A stretch of DNA of 64,000 nucleotides from Bradyrhizobium canariense (GTDB lineage Bacteria > Pseudomonadota > Alphaproteobacteria > Rhizobiales > Xanthobacteraceae), in NCBI RefSeq assembly GCF_018130465.1, contig NZ_JAFCKJ010000001.1, forward strand, positions 908,125 through 972,124, written 5' to 3'. This document shows positions 16,235 through 25,073 of this stretch, piece by piece. Numbering within the stretch: position 1 is the stretch's first letter; every line of letters starts with the position of its first letter. Below the pieces are notes generated by a model. It worked only from the letters and a program-made list of their open reading frames with translations. It was not told where the DNA came from and did no database searches. The position numbers and the translations under genes were made by a program.

Positions 16235-16945
16235 TCACGCCACGCCGCTGTCGGGGCTCCGCTCCGCCAGCACGACGATCCCATGTGGATCGCGCAGGAT
16301 GATGCGCTGACGTCCGCTCTCGACCAGGCCCTGCTGTTCCCAGCCGCTCAGGATGCGGCTCACGGTGTGCAGCGTGGTGCCGGTCATCTGCGCGATGTCC
16401 TGGCGGCTGATCGGGAAGTCGATCTCGATGCCGCGGTCGAGCTTCTTGCCGGATTGTTTGGCGAGGCGCAGCAGCGCATGCGCGACGCGCTGCTCGACCT
16501 GCTGGGTCGACATTTCCAGGATCCGGGTGTGGCTCTCCTGGAGCCGCGTGCCGACAGTCTGGAGCGTGTTGGCGGCAAGCGAAGGAAATCGCTCGACCAG
16601 CCGCGGCCAGGCCGAGGTCGGCCAGATCAGGGCGACGCTGTCGTCGACCGCGATCGCCGTGGCCGGATAGCGCGTGGCTCCGATCGCCATCGCGAGACCG
16701 AACGTTTCGCCCGGCGCGACATAGCGGACCACGATCTGCTCGCCGGTCGGTGTGGTCTTGGCCGCGCGAACATGGCCGTGCAGCAGCAGGAAGAAGGATT
16801 GTGCGTCCGCGCCCTGCTCGAAAATGGCACTGTTCTTGGGGTAGCGCGCCGAGCGGGCCTCGCGCAGGATCTCCTCAAGGTCCTCGGGTTTGACACCCGC
16901 AAACAGCGGCAAATGCGCAACCAGCGATGTGTCGACCTTGGCCAT
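16235..16945 (-). CDS. nnrR: CRP/FNR-family regulator NnrR
   Basis: This 236-residue regulator has an N-terminal cyclic-nucleotide-type beta barrel (residues about 10-120, including LLLHGHVRAAKTTPTGEQIVVRYV split by strands) and a C-terminal helix-turn-helix near ISRQDIAQMTGTTLHTVSRIL. It has no cysteine at all, so it cannot carry the FNR iron-sulphur cluster; this fits the NO-responsive NnrR/DNR group and its place between denitrification genes. The ATG at 16945 has an excellent ribosome site (AAGGAGGCAG); a longer frame to 17011 would run through the regulatory box. It is divergent from nnrS, sharing the box at 16998-17011. Its expected targets are nirK, nnrS and the neighbouring genes. Confidence 0.88.
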   Translation of the reverse strand: MAKVDTSLVAHLPLFAGVKPEDLEEILREARSARYPKNSAIFEQGADAQSFFLLLHGHVRAAKTTPTGEQIVVRYVAPGETFGLAMAIGATRYPATAIAVDDSVALIWPTSAWPRLVERFPSLAANTLQTVGTRLQESHTRILEMSTQQVEQRVAHALLRLAKQSGKKLDRGIEIDFPISRQDIAQMTGTTLHTVSRILSGWEQQGLVESGRQRIILRDPHGIVVLAERSPDSGVA

Positions 16946-16997
16946 TCTGCCTCCTTGGCGCCGGGAAGTGTGATGGCACCTGCAATCGTCAGGGTGT

Positions 16998-17011
16998 TTG
17001 CGATAGCTCAA
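16998..17011. promoter_or_regulatory. FixK/NnrR-type box between nnrR and nnrS
   Basis: TTGCGATAGCTCAA matches TTG(A/C)-N6-(T/G)CAA exactly on both strands. The centre is 59 bases from the nnrR start and 69 bases from the nnrS start, so it can activate both and could also give autoregulation of nnrR. Confidence 0.78.
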
Positions 17012-17073
17012 AACGGGCAGGCCGAACGGCAGTATTTTTCCAGGCGACGATTTGAATCGACTGGAGTTGACCC

Positions 17074-18285
17074 ATGGCTGGCGCCCGATCCCGTAAATTT
17101 AAGGGCTGGCCGCTGTTTGCGAACAGCTTTCGGCCCTTTTTCCTGCTCGCCGCGATCCAGGCAGGGCTTTCGATCCTGGCCTGGCTGCCGATGTTCTACG
17201 GCGAATTGTCGGTGAGCTCCGCTTTCGCGCCGCGCGACTGGCACGTCCATGAGATGCTCTACGGCTTCCTGCCTGCGGTGATCACGGGATTCCTGTTCAC
17301 GGCGATTCCGAACTGGACCGGGCGGCTGCCGATCCAGGGGACGTCCTTGGGTGCGCTGCTGGCGGTCTGGCTCGCCGGCCGTGTCGCGGTGACGCTGTCC
17401 GCCGATATCGGCTGGGCGTTTGCGCTTGCCGTCGATGCCGCCTTCCTGACGTTGGTCGTCGCCGCTGCAACGCGCGAGATCATTGCCGGCGGCAACTGGC
17501 GCAACCTTCCTGTGGTGGTGCTGGTGCTGGTGCTGCTCGCCGGCAACATCGCCTTCCATCTCGAAGCGCATTACGCGGGTGCGGCCGATGTCGGCATCCG
17601 CGTCGGCGTCGGCGTGGTCGTGCTGTTGATCACGCTGATCGGCGGCCGCATCATCCCGAGCTTCACCCGAAACTGGTTGGTCAAGTCCAACCCTGGCCGC
17701 CTCCCGGTGCCATTCGGACGCTTCGACGGCGTGGTGATCGGATGCAGCGCAATTGCGATCATCGCGTGGATCGTGGCGCCGTTGAGCACCTTCACCGGCG
17801 TGGTGATGGCCTTGGTCGGTGTGTTGCACCTGGTGCGGCTTGCACGCTGGGCCGGTGACCGCACCTCGCGCGAGCGGTTGCTCCTGATTCTCCATGTCGG
17901 CTACGCCTTCGTGCCGCTTGGTTTCCTCCTGCATGCTCTGGCGAGCTCGGGCGCACTGCCGCCAAGCGCTGGCATCCACGCCTGGATGGCGGGCGCGGCC
18001 GGAACCATGACGCTCGCGGTGATGACCCGTGCGAGTCTCGGCCATACCGGACAGGCGCTGACGGCTTCGCCGGCGACACAAGGCATCTATGCCGCGATCA
18101 TCGTCGCGGCGCTGGCGCGGGTCACGGCGGTGGTTTTGCCTGCGCACAGCGACGCGTTGCTGCACATTGCGGCCTGCGGCTGGATCGTCGCTTTCCTCGG
18201 CTTTGCCGTCGCGTTCGGCCCGCTGCTCGCCGGCAGCCGCCGCCGCGCGCTCGCCATCATGGGCGTGCCCGTCCCGGCACGCTGA
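17074..18285 (+). CDS. nnrS: NnrS-family haem/copper membrane protein
   Basis: This 403-residue inner-membrane protein has about twelve hydrophobic helices. NnrS signatures include NSFRPFFLLAAIQAGLSILAW near the start, WHVHEMLYGFLPAVITGFLFTAIPNWTGR (the conserved HxHE block, split here), GGRIIPSFTRNWL and GHTGQALTASP. The conserved His residues are likely haem ligands. NnrS is known to lessen the effect of nitric oxide and is controlled by NnrR in several bacteria. The ATG at 17074 follows CTGGAG; the shared FixK-type box lies upstream. The stop is two bases from the end of the convergent AraC gene. Confidence 0.92.
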   Translation: MAGARSRKFKGWPLFANSFRPFFLLAAIQAGLSILAWLPMFYGELSVSSAFAPRDWHVHEMLYGFLPAVITGFLFTAIPNWTGRLPIQGTSLGALLAVWLAGRVAVTLSADIGWAFALAVDAAFLTLVVAAATREIIAGGNWRNLPVVVLVLVLLAGNIAFHLEAHYAGAADVGIRVGVGVVVLLITLIGGRIIPSFTRNWLVKSNPGRLPVPFGRFDGVVIGCSAIAIIAWIVAPLSTFTGVVMALVGVLHLVRLARWAGDRTSRERLLLILHVGYAFVPLGFLLHALASSGALPPSAGIHAWMAGAAGTMTLAVMTRASLGHTGQALTASPATQGIYAAIIVAALARVTAVVLPAHSDALLHIAACGWIVAFLGFAVAFGPLLAGSRRRALAIMGVPVPAR

Positions 18286-18287
18286 AT

Positions 18288-19325
18288 TCAGGCCGCGGTC
18301 GCCGCGGGCACCGCGGTCGATGATGCCGGTGGCCGGACGCCTTTGCGCCATGCGGTGATGGTGCAGCCGAAGCGGCCGCGGAACCAGCGCGCCATGGCGC
18401 TCTGCGCGGAGAATCCGAGCTGCACGGCGATGTCGGCCAGCGGCCGGCCGGGGTCGTCGATCAGCTGGACCACGAGATCGGCGCGCTGCGCGTCGAGAAT
18501 GGCCGAGAAGCTGGTGCCAGCTTCGGCAAGGTGCCGGTGGATGGTGCGGCGGGTGCAGGCGAGGTGCTCGGCGACGCGCTCGACCGTGCAGTCGCCGCTG
18601 GCGAGCAGGAGACGCACGACCTCGTCGACCTTCTCCTCCCAGCTTGCCGGCCGCGTCTCGATCGCCTCGATCCGCTTGCGCAGATAGGTCGCGATCAGCG
18701 GATGCGCGCTCGGGATCCGGCGCTCCATGTCGTGCGCCGACAACAGGATCGAATCGTCCTCTGCGTTGAAGGTCACACGGCAGCCGTAGAATTCGCGGTA
18801 GCGCTTGCGGTCGTGCGGCGGCGGATAATGCAGGTGCACTTCCTGCGGCCGCCAATCGCTGCCGAACAGCGACTGGATGATGCGGTGGACGCTGCCGAGC
18901 GCCATGTCGATCGACTGGCGCGGCGCGGTCGGCTGTCGGCCGCGCAGGTGCAGCGTGACGGTCACGGACTGCTTGTCGCGGGTGACGTCCAGCTTCATGC
19001 CGTCGTGATGGATCGGGATGAAGCGCGAGAAGGCTTCGATCGCCTCGCCGACCGTCGCCTGTTCGCGCACGATCAGGCCGACGGCGCCGAAATTGGTCAG
19101 ACCGCCGCGCTCGGCAAGCCGCAAGCCGAAATCTTCGGCTCCGGACGCCTCTGCCGACAATTCAAGCAGGCGGCGGAGACCGGTGACGGCAATGGGGGTG
19201 TCGGGCTTGTCGAGGCAGGCCAGCGGCAACCTGACCTTGCGCAACATTTGCTTGGGGTCGAGCCCGACCGACCGGGCGACCTCCGGATAATAGCTCAAGC
19301 CTGCGCTGCGAATGAGGTCGGTCAT
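18288..19325 (-). CDS. AraC-family regulator with arabinose-binding-type N-domain
   Basis: This 345-residue regulator has an N-terminal ligand domain of the OruR/ArgR-like type (residues about 15-205, starting AGLSYYPEVARSVGLDPKQML) and a C-terminal double helix-turn-helix (residues about 230-330: CTVERVAEHLACTRRTIHRHL and RPLADIAVQLGFSAQSAMARWF). It is convergent with nnrS and divergent from the orphan response regulator, with 200 bases between. Nothing shows which genes it controls. The C-terminal 12 residues are Ala-rich. The ATG at 19325 is the only sensible start. Confidence 0.9.
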   Translation of the reverse strand: MTDLIRSAGLSYYPEVARSVGLDPKQMLRKVRLPLACLDKPDTPIAVTGLRRLLELSAEASGAEDFGLRLAERGGLTNFGAVGLIVREQATVGEAIEAFSRFIPIHHDGMKLDVTRDKQSVTVTLHLRGRQPTAPRQSIDMALGSVHRIIQSLFGSDWRPQEVHLHYPPPHDRKRYREFYGCRVTFNAEDDSILLSAHDMERRIPSAHPLIATYLRKRIEAIETRPASWEEKVDEVVRLLLASGDCTVERVAEHLACTRRTIHRHLAEAGTSFSAILDAQRADLVVQLIDDPGRPLADIAVQLGFSAQSAMARWFRGRFGCTITAWRKGVRPPASSTAVPAATAA

Positions 19326-19525
19326 GCGCCCCGTTCCTGCCAGCCATCCCGCAGATGTCCCGAAATGTAAAGTTTCTGTCCCGATCCGTCAAATCCGGGA
19401 ACATGGTGGAACATACATATGTGAAACCGAAGCACGGGCGTGAATGCCGTGCATATGACGGCGCGGCGCGACGGGGCCCGCTGCCGGCTCGGGCCATTTG
19501 ACCAAGATATTGCTGGATCGGAATT

Positions 19526-20146
19526 ATGCCGGGGAACGTGCTTTCCAAGGGTGAGGTATTCGTCATCGACACCGACGCCGCCTCCCGCGAACAATTGTCC
19601 ACCGCGCTCCAACAGAGCGCCTACAACGTGATCTGCTTCGCCGACGGTGCGTCTCTGCTCTCGGAAGCCAAGGCGCGGATGCCGGCCTGCGTGCTGCTGG
19701 AGATGCCGCCTGATCGCTCCGGTCTCGACGTGCTCAAGCGCCTGCGCGAGGACAACTGCATGGCGCCGGTGCTGGTGACCGCGACAAACGGCAGCATCGC
19801 CATGGCGGTCGATGCCATCAAGAGCGGTGCGGCCGACTTCATCGAGAAGCCATTCCGCACCCGCGACATCGTCGATCGGATCGATGCCGCCATCGACGAG
19901 TTCGCGCAGCCCGGCTCCAACCGGCAGCGCTGGTTGCCCGGCTGCGAACCCCTGACCGCGCGAGAAGGCGACGTGCTCGAGCATCTTGCCGCCGGCCTGA
20001 CCAACAAGGAGATCGCCCGGCGCATGCATCTGAGCGCGCGCACGGTCGAGGGTTATCGCGCCGGTATCCTGAAGAAGGCGGGCGCTAGGAATGTGACAGA
20101 CTTGCTTCGCCGCATCTTCGGGCAGGGTTCGCCTCCCCAAATCTGA
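19526..20146 (+). CDS. Orphan FixJ-like response regulator with Glu at the phosphorylation site
   Basis: This 206-residue protein has a receiver domain (residues about 8-125) and a C-terminal LuxR-type helix-turn-helix (LTAREGDVLEHLAAGLTNKEIARRM, split). In the receiver the acidic pocket (VIDTD), the Thr (LVTATNGS) and the Lys (FIEKPF) are kept, but the phosphoacceptor position reads CVLLEMPPDRSGLDVL: Glu instead of Asp, and the following loop is one residue shorter than in FixJ (CLVTDLRMPDMSGVELL). It therefore may be locked in an active-like state or be controlled otherwise. No histidine kinase is adjacent. The ATG at 19526 has a weak ribosome site. Confidence 0.87.
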   Translation: MPGNVLSKGEVFVIDTDAASREQLSTALQQSAYNVICFADGASLLSEAKARMPACVLLEMPPDRSGLDVLKRLREDNCMAPVLVTATNGSIAMAVDAIKSGAADFIEKPFRTRDIVDRIDAAIDEFAQPGSNRQRWLPGCEPLTAREGDVLEHLAAGLTNKEIARRMHLSARTVEGYRAGILKKAGARNVTDLLRRIFGQGSPPQI

Positions 20147-20330
20147 GAACCAAGATTAACGGCTTTGCTGCGGGACGATGACACGTTCCGCGGCCATGGT
20201 GCCGCCGCCGCGGCGCCCCACGGAAACCCCAATCGAACCAGTTCCTTTCCTGCCGCGTCCAACCTTGTTGGCGAGGCATTTGATCGCGCGCGTCCGGCTG
20301 GCGGTGCGGCGATATTGCAGGAGGGATTTC

Positions 20331-22010
20331 ATGCGCATCACCGCAAGATGTTTGGCGACGACGAGCCTGGTTCTAGTGACCATGGCGACGGCGTTGCCGT
20401 CATGGGCCGCCGATGTGGACGCCACATCGACCATCGACACCGTCACCGTCTATCCGGATGGCGCCACCGTCACCCGCATCATCACAGTCGATCTGCCGTC
20501 CGGCGACTCGACGCTGATCGCCAGGGACTTCCCGCTCGCCCTCGATACGTCCTCCCTCCGGGTCGAGGGTGAAGGAGGCGCAAAACTCACCATCGGGACG
20601 ATCGATGCGCGAACGCCGCGCGCAGCACCGGTCAACCTGCCCGAGCTTGAAAAGCGTATCGAGGCCCTGAACGACCAGCGCGCCGACCTGCAAGGCGCGA
20701 TCGACTCGGCCAATGCGCGCCGCAAGTTCGCGGAGCACTTTGCAGAAGCTTCCCCCGTAGGCATCGGCGACAAGGGCGAGGCGCGTCCGATCGCCGAATG
20801 GCGCGCGGCCTTTGCTGCGGTCGGCGAGGAAGTTGCAAGTGCCGACGGCGCCGTCCGTGACGCCACGCGCAAGCTGCGCGAGATCGATCGTCAGATCGCC
20901 CAGCTCGAGGCCGAGCGCAAGGCCAAGCCGCCGAGCAAGCTCGAGGTTCGCATGGACCTCGCCGCGGCCGCCACAACGAAGGCGACGTTGCGGGTCACTT
21001 ATAATGTGCGCAACGCGCGCTGGATGCCGCTCTATGATGCCCGGCTGGACACCGGTGCCAAGGATCGCAAGCCGCAAGTCGAGCTGGTCCGCCGCGCCGA
21101 GGTCACGCAATCGACCGGCGAGGACTGGTCGAACGTCGCGCTCGGCGTTTCCACGGTTCGCATCGGTCGGGGCGGCAGCGCGCCGGAGCTGAATTCGCTG
21201 GTTGCACAATATCCGCAAGTCCCGAAGCCGCGCGCGCTGGGTTCAGTCTCCGATACGGCAATGCCTGCGGCGGCACCGATGCAGCGAAAGATGGAAGCCC
21301 CCGCCTACGTCAGCAGATCCAGGGAAGATCTTGCGGAACGCGCCGAAGAACAGCAGGCGGTTGCCGAAATAGGCGATTTCCAGGCCACCTTCCGGATTCC
21401 CGGCCGCGTTAGCCTCGGCGCCGCCGAGGGCGCCAAGAGCCTGCGCATCACTTCGATGAACGTGCCCGTCGATCTCATGGTGCGCGCGGCACCGGTGATG
21501 GACCCGACCGCCTTCCTCGAAGCCAGCTTCAAGCAGACCGATGACGCGACACTGCTGCCGGGCAAGGTCGCGATCTATCGCGACGGCGTCTTCGTCGGCC
21601 GCGGCAAGCTCTCGGCCTCGGCCAAGGATGACATCGTGCGGCTCGGCTTCGGCGCCGACGACAAGATCAAGGTCGAGCGCGCCGTGCTCAAGCGCAACGA
21701 AGGTTCGGCCGGCCTCCTGGTGACAACGTCGAAGACCGACGAGCGCGCATTCAAGACCACCGTCCGCAATGGTCACGACTTCCCGATCAAGGTCGCGATC
21801 GAGGATCAGTTGCCGGTCAGCGAGAACGAGGACATCCTCGTCGAGATGTTGCCTGCGACCACGCCGCCGACCGCAAGCAACATCCGCGACCGGCGCGGCG
21901 TCCTGGAATGGTCGTTCGACGCCAAACCCGGTGAGGTCAAGGACATCAACTTCGCCTGGCGCATCCGCTGGCCGAAGGACAAGAGCATGGTGATCGTGCC
22001 GGCTGGCTAA
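20331..22010 (+). CDS. DUF4139 (mucoidy-inhibitor MuiA-like) exported protein
   Basis: This 559-residue protein has a signal peptide (ARCLATTSLVLVTMATALPSWAAD) and then the DUF4140 N-terminal block (STIDTVTVYPDGATVTRIIT), a coiled coil (residues about 105-215: PELEKRIEALNDQRADLQG onward) and the long DUF4139 domain with YNVRNARWMPLYDARLD. Related proteins are called mucoidy inhibitor A; the function is not known. The ATG at 20331 follows CAGGAGGGA; the longer frame upstream is not needed. Its stop overlaps the stop of hmuV on the other strand in the tetramer CTAA, so the two genes meet tail to tail. Confidence 0.88.
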   Translation: MRITARCLATTSLVLVTMATALPSWAADVDATSTIDTVTVYPDGATVTRIITVDLPSGDSTLIARDFPLALDTSSLRVEGEGGAKLTIGTIDARTPRAAPVNLPELEKRIEALNDQRADLQGAIDSANARRKFAEHFAEASPVGIGDKGEARPIAEWRAAFAAVGEEVASADGAVRDATRKLREIDRQIAQLEAERKAKPPSKLEVRMDLAAAATTKATLRVTYNVRNARWMPLYDARLDTGAKDRKPQVELVRRAEVTQSTGEDWSNVALGVSTVRIGRGGSAPELNSLVAQYPQVPKPRALGSVSDTAMPAAAPMQRKMEAPAYVSRSREDLAERAEEQQAVAEIGDFQATFRIPGRVSLGAAEGAKSLRITSMNVPVDLMVRAAPVMDPTAFLEASFKQTDDATLLPGKVAIYRDGVFVGRGKLSASAKDDIVRLGFGADDKIKVERAVLKRNEGSAGLLVTTSKTDERAFKTTVRNGHDFPIKVAIEDQLPVSENEDILVEMLPATTPPTASNIRDRRGVLEWSFDAKPGEVKDINFAWRIRWPKDKSMVIVPAG

Positions 22011-22816
22011 ATTCCCGCCACAGGCGGCGCCGCGCGCATCGATTGCGGCAGCACGTAAGGTACGCCGTCGTCAGCCTGATGGACGACGGCGTCGATCTCG
22101 AAGATGTCGCGGATGGCCTCGCGTGTGACGACATCGGCGCGCGGGCCGTCGGCGGCGAGCCGGCCGCGGTTCAGCACGACCAGCCGGTCGGCGAAGCGGA
22201 TCGCGAGGTTGAGGTCGTGCAGGATCGCGATGACGGCGGTGCCGTCCGCCGCGCGGCGGCGCGCGGCTTCGACGAGGTCGATCTGGTGACGCAGATCGAG
22301 GCTCGATGTCGGCTCGTCCAAAAGCAAGAGTCCGGGGCCAAGCTCGGCCTCGCCGCAGGCGAGCTGGACCAGCACGCGGGCGAAATGGGTGCGCTGCTGC
22401 TCGCCGCCTGACAGCGTCGGCAATTGTCGTTCGCGGAAATGTTCGAGGCCCACCTCATGTAACGCGGCGTCGACAAGCCGTCCCGCATCGCCCGGGCTGC
22501 GGTCGCCCGCGCCCATCTGCACGATCTCCTCGACGGTGAAGGGGAAGGTGACGTTGATATGCTGGGACAGCATCGCGCGGCGCGCGGCGAGCTCGCGCGG
22601 CGTAAAACTGCGGATGTCGCGCTGCTTCAGCCGCACCTCGCCCTCGCTCGGGCGGAGATCGCCGGAGAGCAGCCGCAGCAGCGTCGACTTGCCGGCGCCG
22701 TTCGGGCCGACGATCGCGATCATCTCGCCGGCCCCCACGCTCAGGCCGACGCCATCGAGCAGCGTCGCGCGGCCGGCGCGCTTGCTTAAAGCTCGGGCTT
22801 CGATCACGGCGCTCAT
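22007..22816 (-). CDS. hmuV: Haem ABC transporter ATP-binding protein
   Basis: This 269-residue ATPase energises haem import. It shows Walker A GPNGAGKST (about residue 40), the Q-loop near MLSQHINVTFPF, the signature LSGGEQQR, Walker B LLLLDEPTSSLD and the H-loop ILHDLNLA. The text HINVTFPFTVEEIVQMG is typical of HmuV. The ATG at 22816 overlaps the hmuU stop as ATGA, showing coupling. It is the last gene of hmuP-T-U-V. Longer in-frame extensions upstream are shadows of hmuU. Confidence 0.95.
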   Translation of the reverse strand: MSAVIEARALSKRAGRATLLDGVGLSVGAGEMIAIVGPNGAGKSTLLRLLSGDLRPSEGEVRLKQRDIRSFTPRELAARRAMLSQHINVTFPFTVEEIVQMGAGDRSPGDAGRLVDAALHEVGLEHFRERQLPTLSGGEQQRTHFARVLVQLACGEAELGPGLLLLDEPTSSLDLRHQIDLVEAARRRAADGTAVIAILHDLNLAIRFADRLVVLNRGRLAADGPRADVVTREAIRDIFEIDAVVHQADDGVPYVLPQSMRAAPPVAGI

Positions 22817-23910
22817 AGCGAGGCGAGCCCGCGTTGCCGCAGCAGGATGGCGAGGAAGACCGGGGCGCCGACTGCGGCGGTCAAAATGCCGATCGGCATC
22901 TCCGCCGGCGCCACGATGGTGCGCGCCAGCGTGTCGGCGCCGACCATCAGGATCGCGCCGAGCAGCACCGAGGCCGGTAGCAGCAGGCGGTGCGCCGGGC
23001 CGATGACGAGGCGCAACAAATGCGGCACGACGATGCCGACGAAGCCGATGACGCCGCTGATCGACACCGCGACGCCGGTCATGGCGGAGACCATGACGAT
23101 CGAGATCCGCTTCAGACGCTCGACGTCGACGCCGCCGTGGAAGGCGTCGGCCTCGCCGAGCACCAGGAGATCGAGGCCGCGAGCAATGTAGGTGCAGGCC
23201 GCGAGCCCGGCGACCAGGATGGGCGCGAGCACGGCGGCCTTGGTCCAGGTCGCGCCGCTCATCGAGCCCAGCAGCCAGAACGTGATGTCGCGGAGTTGGC
23301 GGTCGTCGGCGACGAACACCAGCAGACCGATGCCGGCATTGGTGATCGCGGTGATGGCGACGCCGGCGAGCAGGAAGATCGCGATCGAGGTCCGCCCGGC
23401 GCGGCTGGAGATGCCGTAGAGGATCGCGGTCGTGACCAGCGATCCCGCGAAAGCAGCAAGTGGCAACAGCTCGGTCTGGAGGAAACGCAGCGTCTCGCCG
23501 AAGCGCGAATCGGTGAAGACGATGGCACTTGCGGCCGCGAGCGCGCCGCCGCTGGAGACGCCGACCAGCGCAGGATCGGCGAGCGGATTGCGAAACAGGC
23601 CCTGCATGATCGCGCCGGCCGCGGCGAGCAGGCCGCCGACCATCGCGGTCGCCGCGATCCGTGGGATGCGGATCGACCACAGCACGAGCTGGTCACGGGC
23701 GGTCATGGCATCGGCGGCTGCGTTGCCGGCAAAGCCGAGCGCGGCAGGCAGCCGCGAGAGGGGAATGCCGGCCGCGCCGACGGTCAGCGCAACGATCGCG
23801 GCGACTGCGAGCGCTGCGAGCAGCAGGGGAAGCGCAACCGACGCGAACCTGCGTCCCCTGCTGGTGCGTTGCCCGGTGCTATGCGCCCCGGTTCTGACCG
23901 CGACACTCAT
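22813..23910 (-). CDS. hmuU: Haem ABC transporter permease
   Basis: This 365-residue inner-membrane permease belongs to the FecCD/BtuC family with about ten helices. Family signatures are LWSIRIPRIAATAMVGGLLAAAG (split) and GLFRNPLADPALVGVSSGGALAAA, then GVIGFVGIVVPHLLRL and the end MPIGILTAAVGAPVFLAILL. It pairs with HmuV and receives haem from HmuT. It overlaps both neighbours by four bases (ATGA). The first 30 residues are Arg- and Thr-rich cytoplasmic sequence. Confidence 0.95.
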   Translation of the reverse strand: MSVAVRTGAHSTGQRTSRGRRFASVALPLLLAALAVAAIVALTVGAAGIPLSRLPAALGFAGNAAADAMTARDQLVLWSIRIPRIAATAMVGGLLAAAGAIMQGLFRNPLADPALVGVSSGGALAAASAIVFTDSRFGETLRFLQTELLPLAAFAGSLVTTAILYGISSRAGRTSIAIFLLAGVAITAITNAGIGLLVFVADDRQLRDITFWLLGSMSGATWTKAAVLAPILVAGLAACTYIARGLDLLVLGEADAFHGGVDVERLKRISIVMVSAMTGVAVSISGVIGFVGIVVPHLLRLVIGPAHRLLLPASVLLGAILMVGADTLARTIVAPAEMPIGILTAAVGAPVFLAILLRQRGLASL

Positions 23911-24860
23911 TGCCGGCAGTTCGCCGCCGACAGGGCCGAGGTGAACGTGCCGCCCCGGTCGCCCAATGCCGGATAGAGCCGGACGGAGAGATCACGCGCC
24001 GCCGCCGCGGTGCGCGGCCCGAAGCCGAGCAGATAGAGCCCGTCCATCGTGATAAAACTCTTGTTGGCCGCGACCGGCGTCAACGCGAAGCCCGGATGGG
24101 CATAGATCGCGTCGGCCTGGAGTGAGTCCTTGCCTCGTTCGATCGACAGCACGACATCGGGTTTCGCCGCGACGATCGCTTCGTCGCCGATGATCTTGTA
24201 GCCGTCGTAGTCGTCGACGGCGTTGGCGGCGCCCGCGAGCTGGATGATCTCGTCGGCAGCGGTGTTGTGACCGGCGACCATGGCGCGTCCGTTCTGGAGC
24301 GACATCACGAACATCACGCGGACCGGCTTCGTCACCCTGGCGCGCAGTGCGCGCAGCTGCGCGAGATCGGCGCCGACCGCGGCGCTCAGGCATTCGGCGC
24401 GCGCGTCGACGCCCATGGCATGGCCGACCAGTCTTATTTTCTCGATCAGGCCGTCCTCGGTGAAGGTCTCCGGCACCAGCACCAGCGGCACCTTCGCCGT
24501 CTCCAGCAGGTCCATGGTCTCGCGCGGGCCCGACCCCTGGATCGCCAGGATCAGCGTCGGGTTGAGGCCGAGCACGCCCTCGGCTGAAATCTGGCGCATG
24601 TAGCCGACATTGGGTTTGTCGTGCAGCGCCGCTGCTGGATAAAGGCTCGTGGTATCGACGCCGACCAGCCGGCTCTCGAGCCCGAGCGCATAGAGAATCT
24701 CGGTGATGGCGCCGCCGATCGAGATCGTCCGCGCGAAGTCGGCGACAGCGACATCGCGGTTGCGCGCGTCATGCACCGTGATGCCGGCGGCGTGCGCGCT
24801 GGACCCGAGCGTGATCGTGCCGGAGAGCAGGAGATTCGTGAGGGTGCGACAAAATGCCAT
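23907..24860 (-). CDS. hmuT: Periplasmic haem-binding protein
   Basis: This 317-residue protein has a signal peptide (ending SSAHA-AG) and the periplasmic binding fold of the TroA/BtuF class: ARTISIGGAITEILYALG, LVGVDTTSLYP, NVGYMRQISAEGVLGLNPTL (split) and KPDVVLSIERGKDSL. It hands haem from the TonB-dependent receptor HmuR to HmuUV. The stop overlaps the hmuU start. The upstream gene is hmuP, six bases away. Residues that bind haem in homologues are Tyr; several are present (for example GYMRQ and YKIIG), but I cannot assign them. Confidence 0.94.
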   Translation of the reverse strand: MAFCRTLTNLLLSGTITLGSSAHAAGITVHDARNRDVAVADFARTISIGGAITEILYALGLESRLVGVDTTSLYPAAALHDKPNVGYMRQISAEGVLGLNPTLILAIQGSGPRETMDLLETAKVPLVLVPETFTEDGLIEKIRLVGHAMGVDARAECLSAAVGADLAQLRALRARVTKPVRVMFVMSLQNGRAMVAGHNTAADEIIQLAGAANAVDDYDGYKIIGDEAIVAAKPDVVLSIERGKDSLQADAIYAHPGFALTPVAANKSFITMDGLYLLGFGPRTAAAARDLSVRLYPALGDRGGTFTSALSAANCRQ

Positions 24861-24866
24861 TGCAGG

Positions 24867-25073
24867 TTACTTCGTCAGGATCAGCTTGTTCTGCGAGGTC
24901 AAACGGAGACGATAATTGTCCTCGCCATGCGCGATGATGATCTCGCGCTCGGCCGCAAACAGCTCGCGGCTGTCGATCCGGCTCCCTCGCATGGTGAGGG
25001 TTCTCGTTGTTGCAGAAGGGCTTTGAGTCGGCCCTGCCGCATCGCCGCCGCTGTCTCCGGACGTTGCTGACAT
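24867..25073 (-). CDS. hmuP: HemP/HmuP-family small regulator of haem uptake
   Basis: This 68-residue protein has a disordered N-terminal half and the HemP/HmuP domain at the end: RGSRIDSRELFAAEREIIIAH, then YRLRLTSQNKLILTK (parts). HmuP is a co-activator of haem-uptake genes in Bradyrhizobium and Sinorhizobium. The start MSATSGDSGG at 25073 fits the family length; the open frame to 25304 would cross the divergent promoter. It is the first gene of hmuPTUV and divergent from hmuR. Confidence 0.9.
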   Translation of the reverse strand: MSATSGDSGGDAAGPTQSPSATTRTLTMRGSRIDSRELFAAEREIIIAHGEDNYRLRLTSQNKLILTK

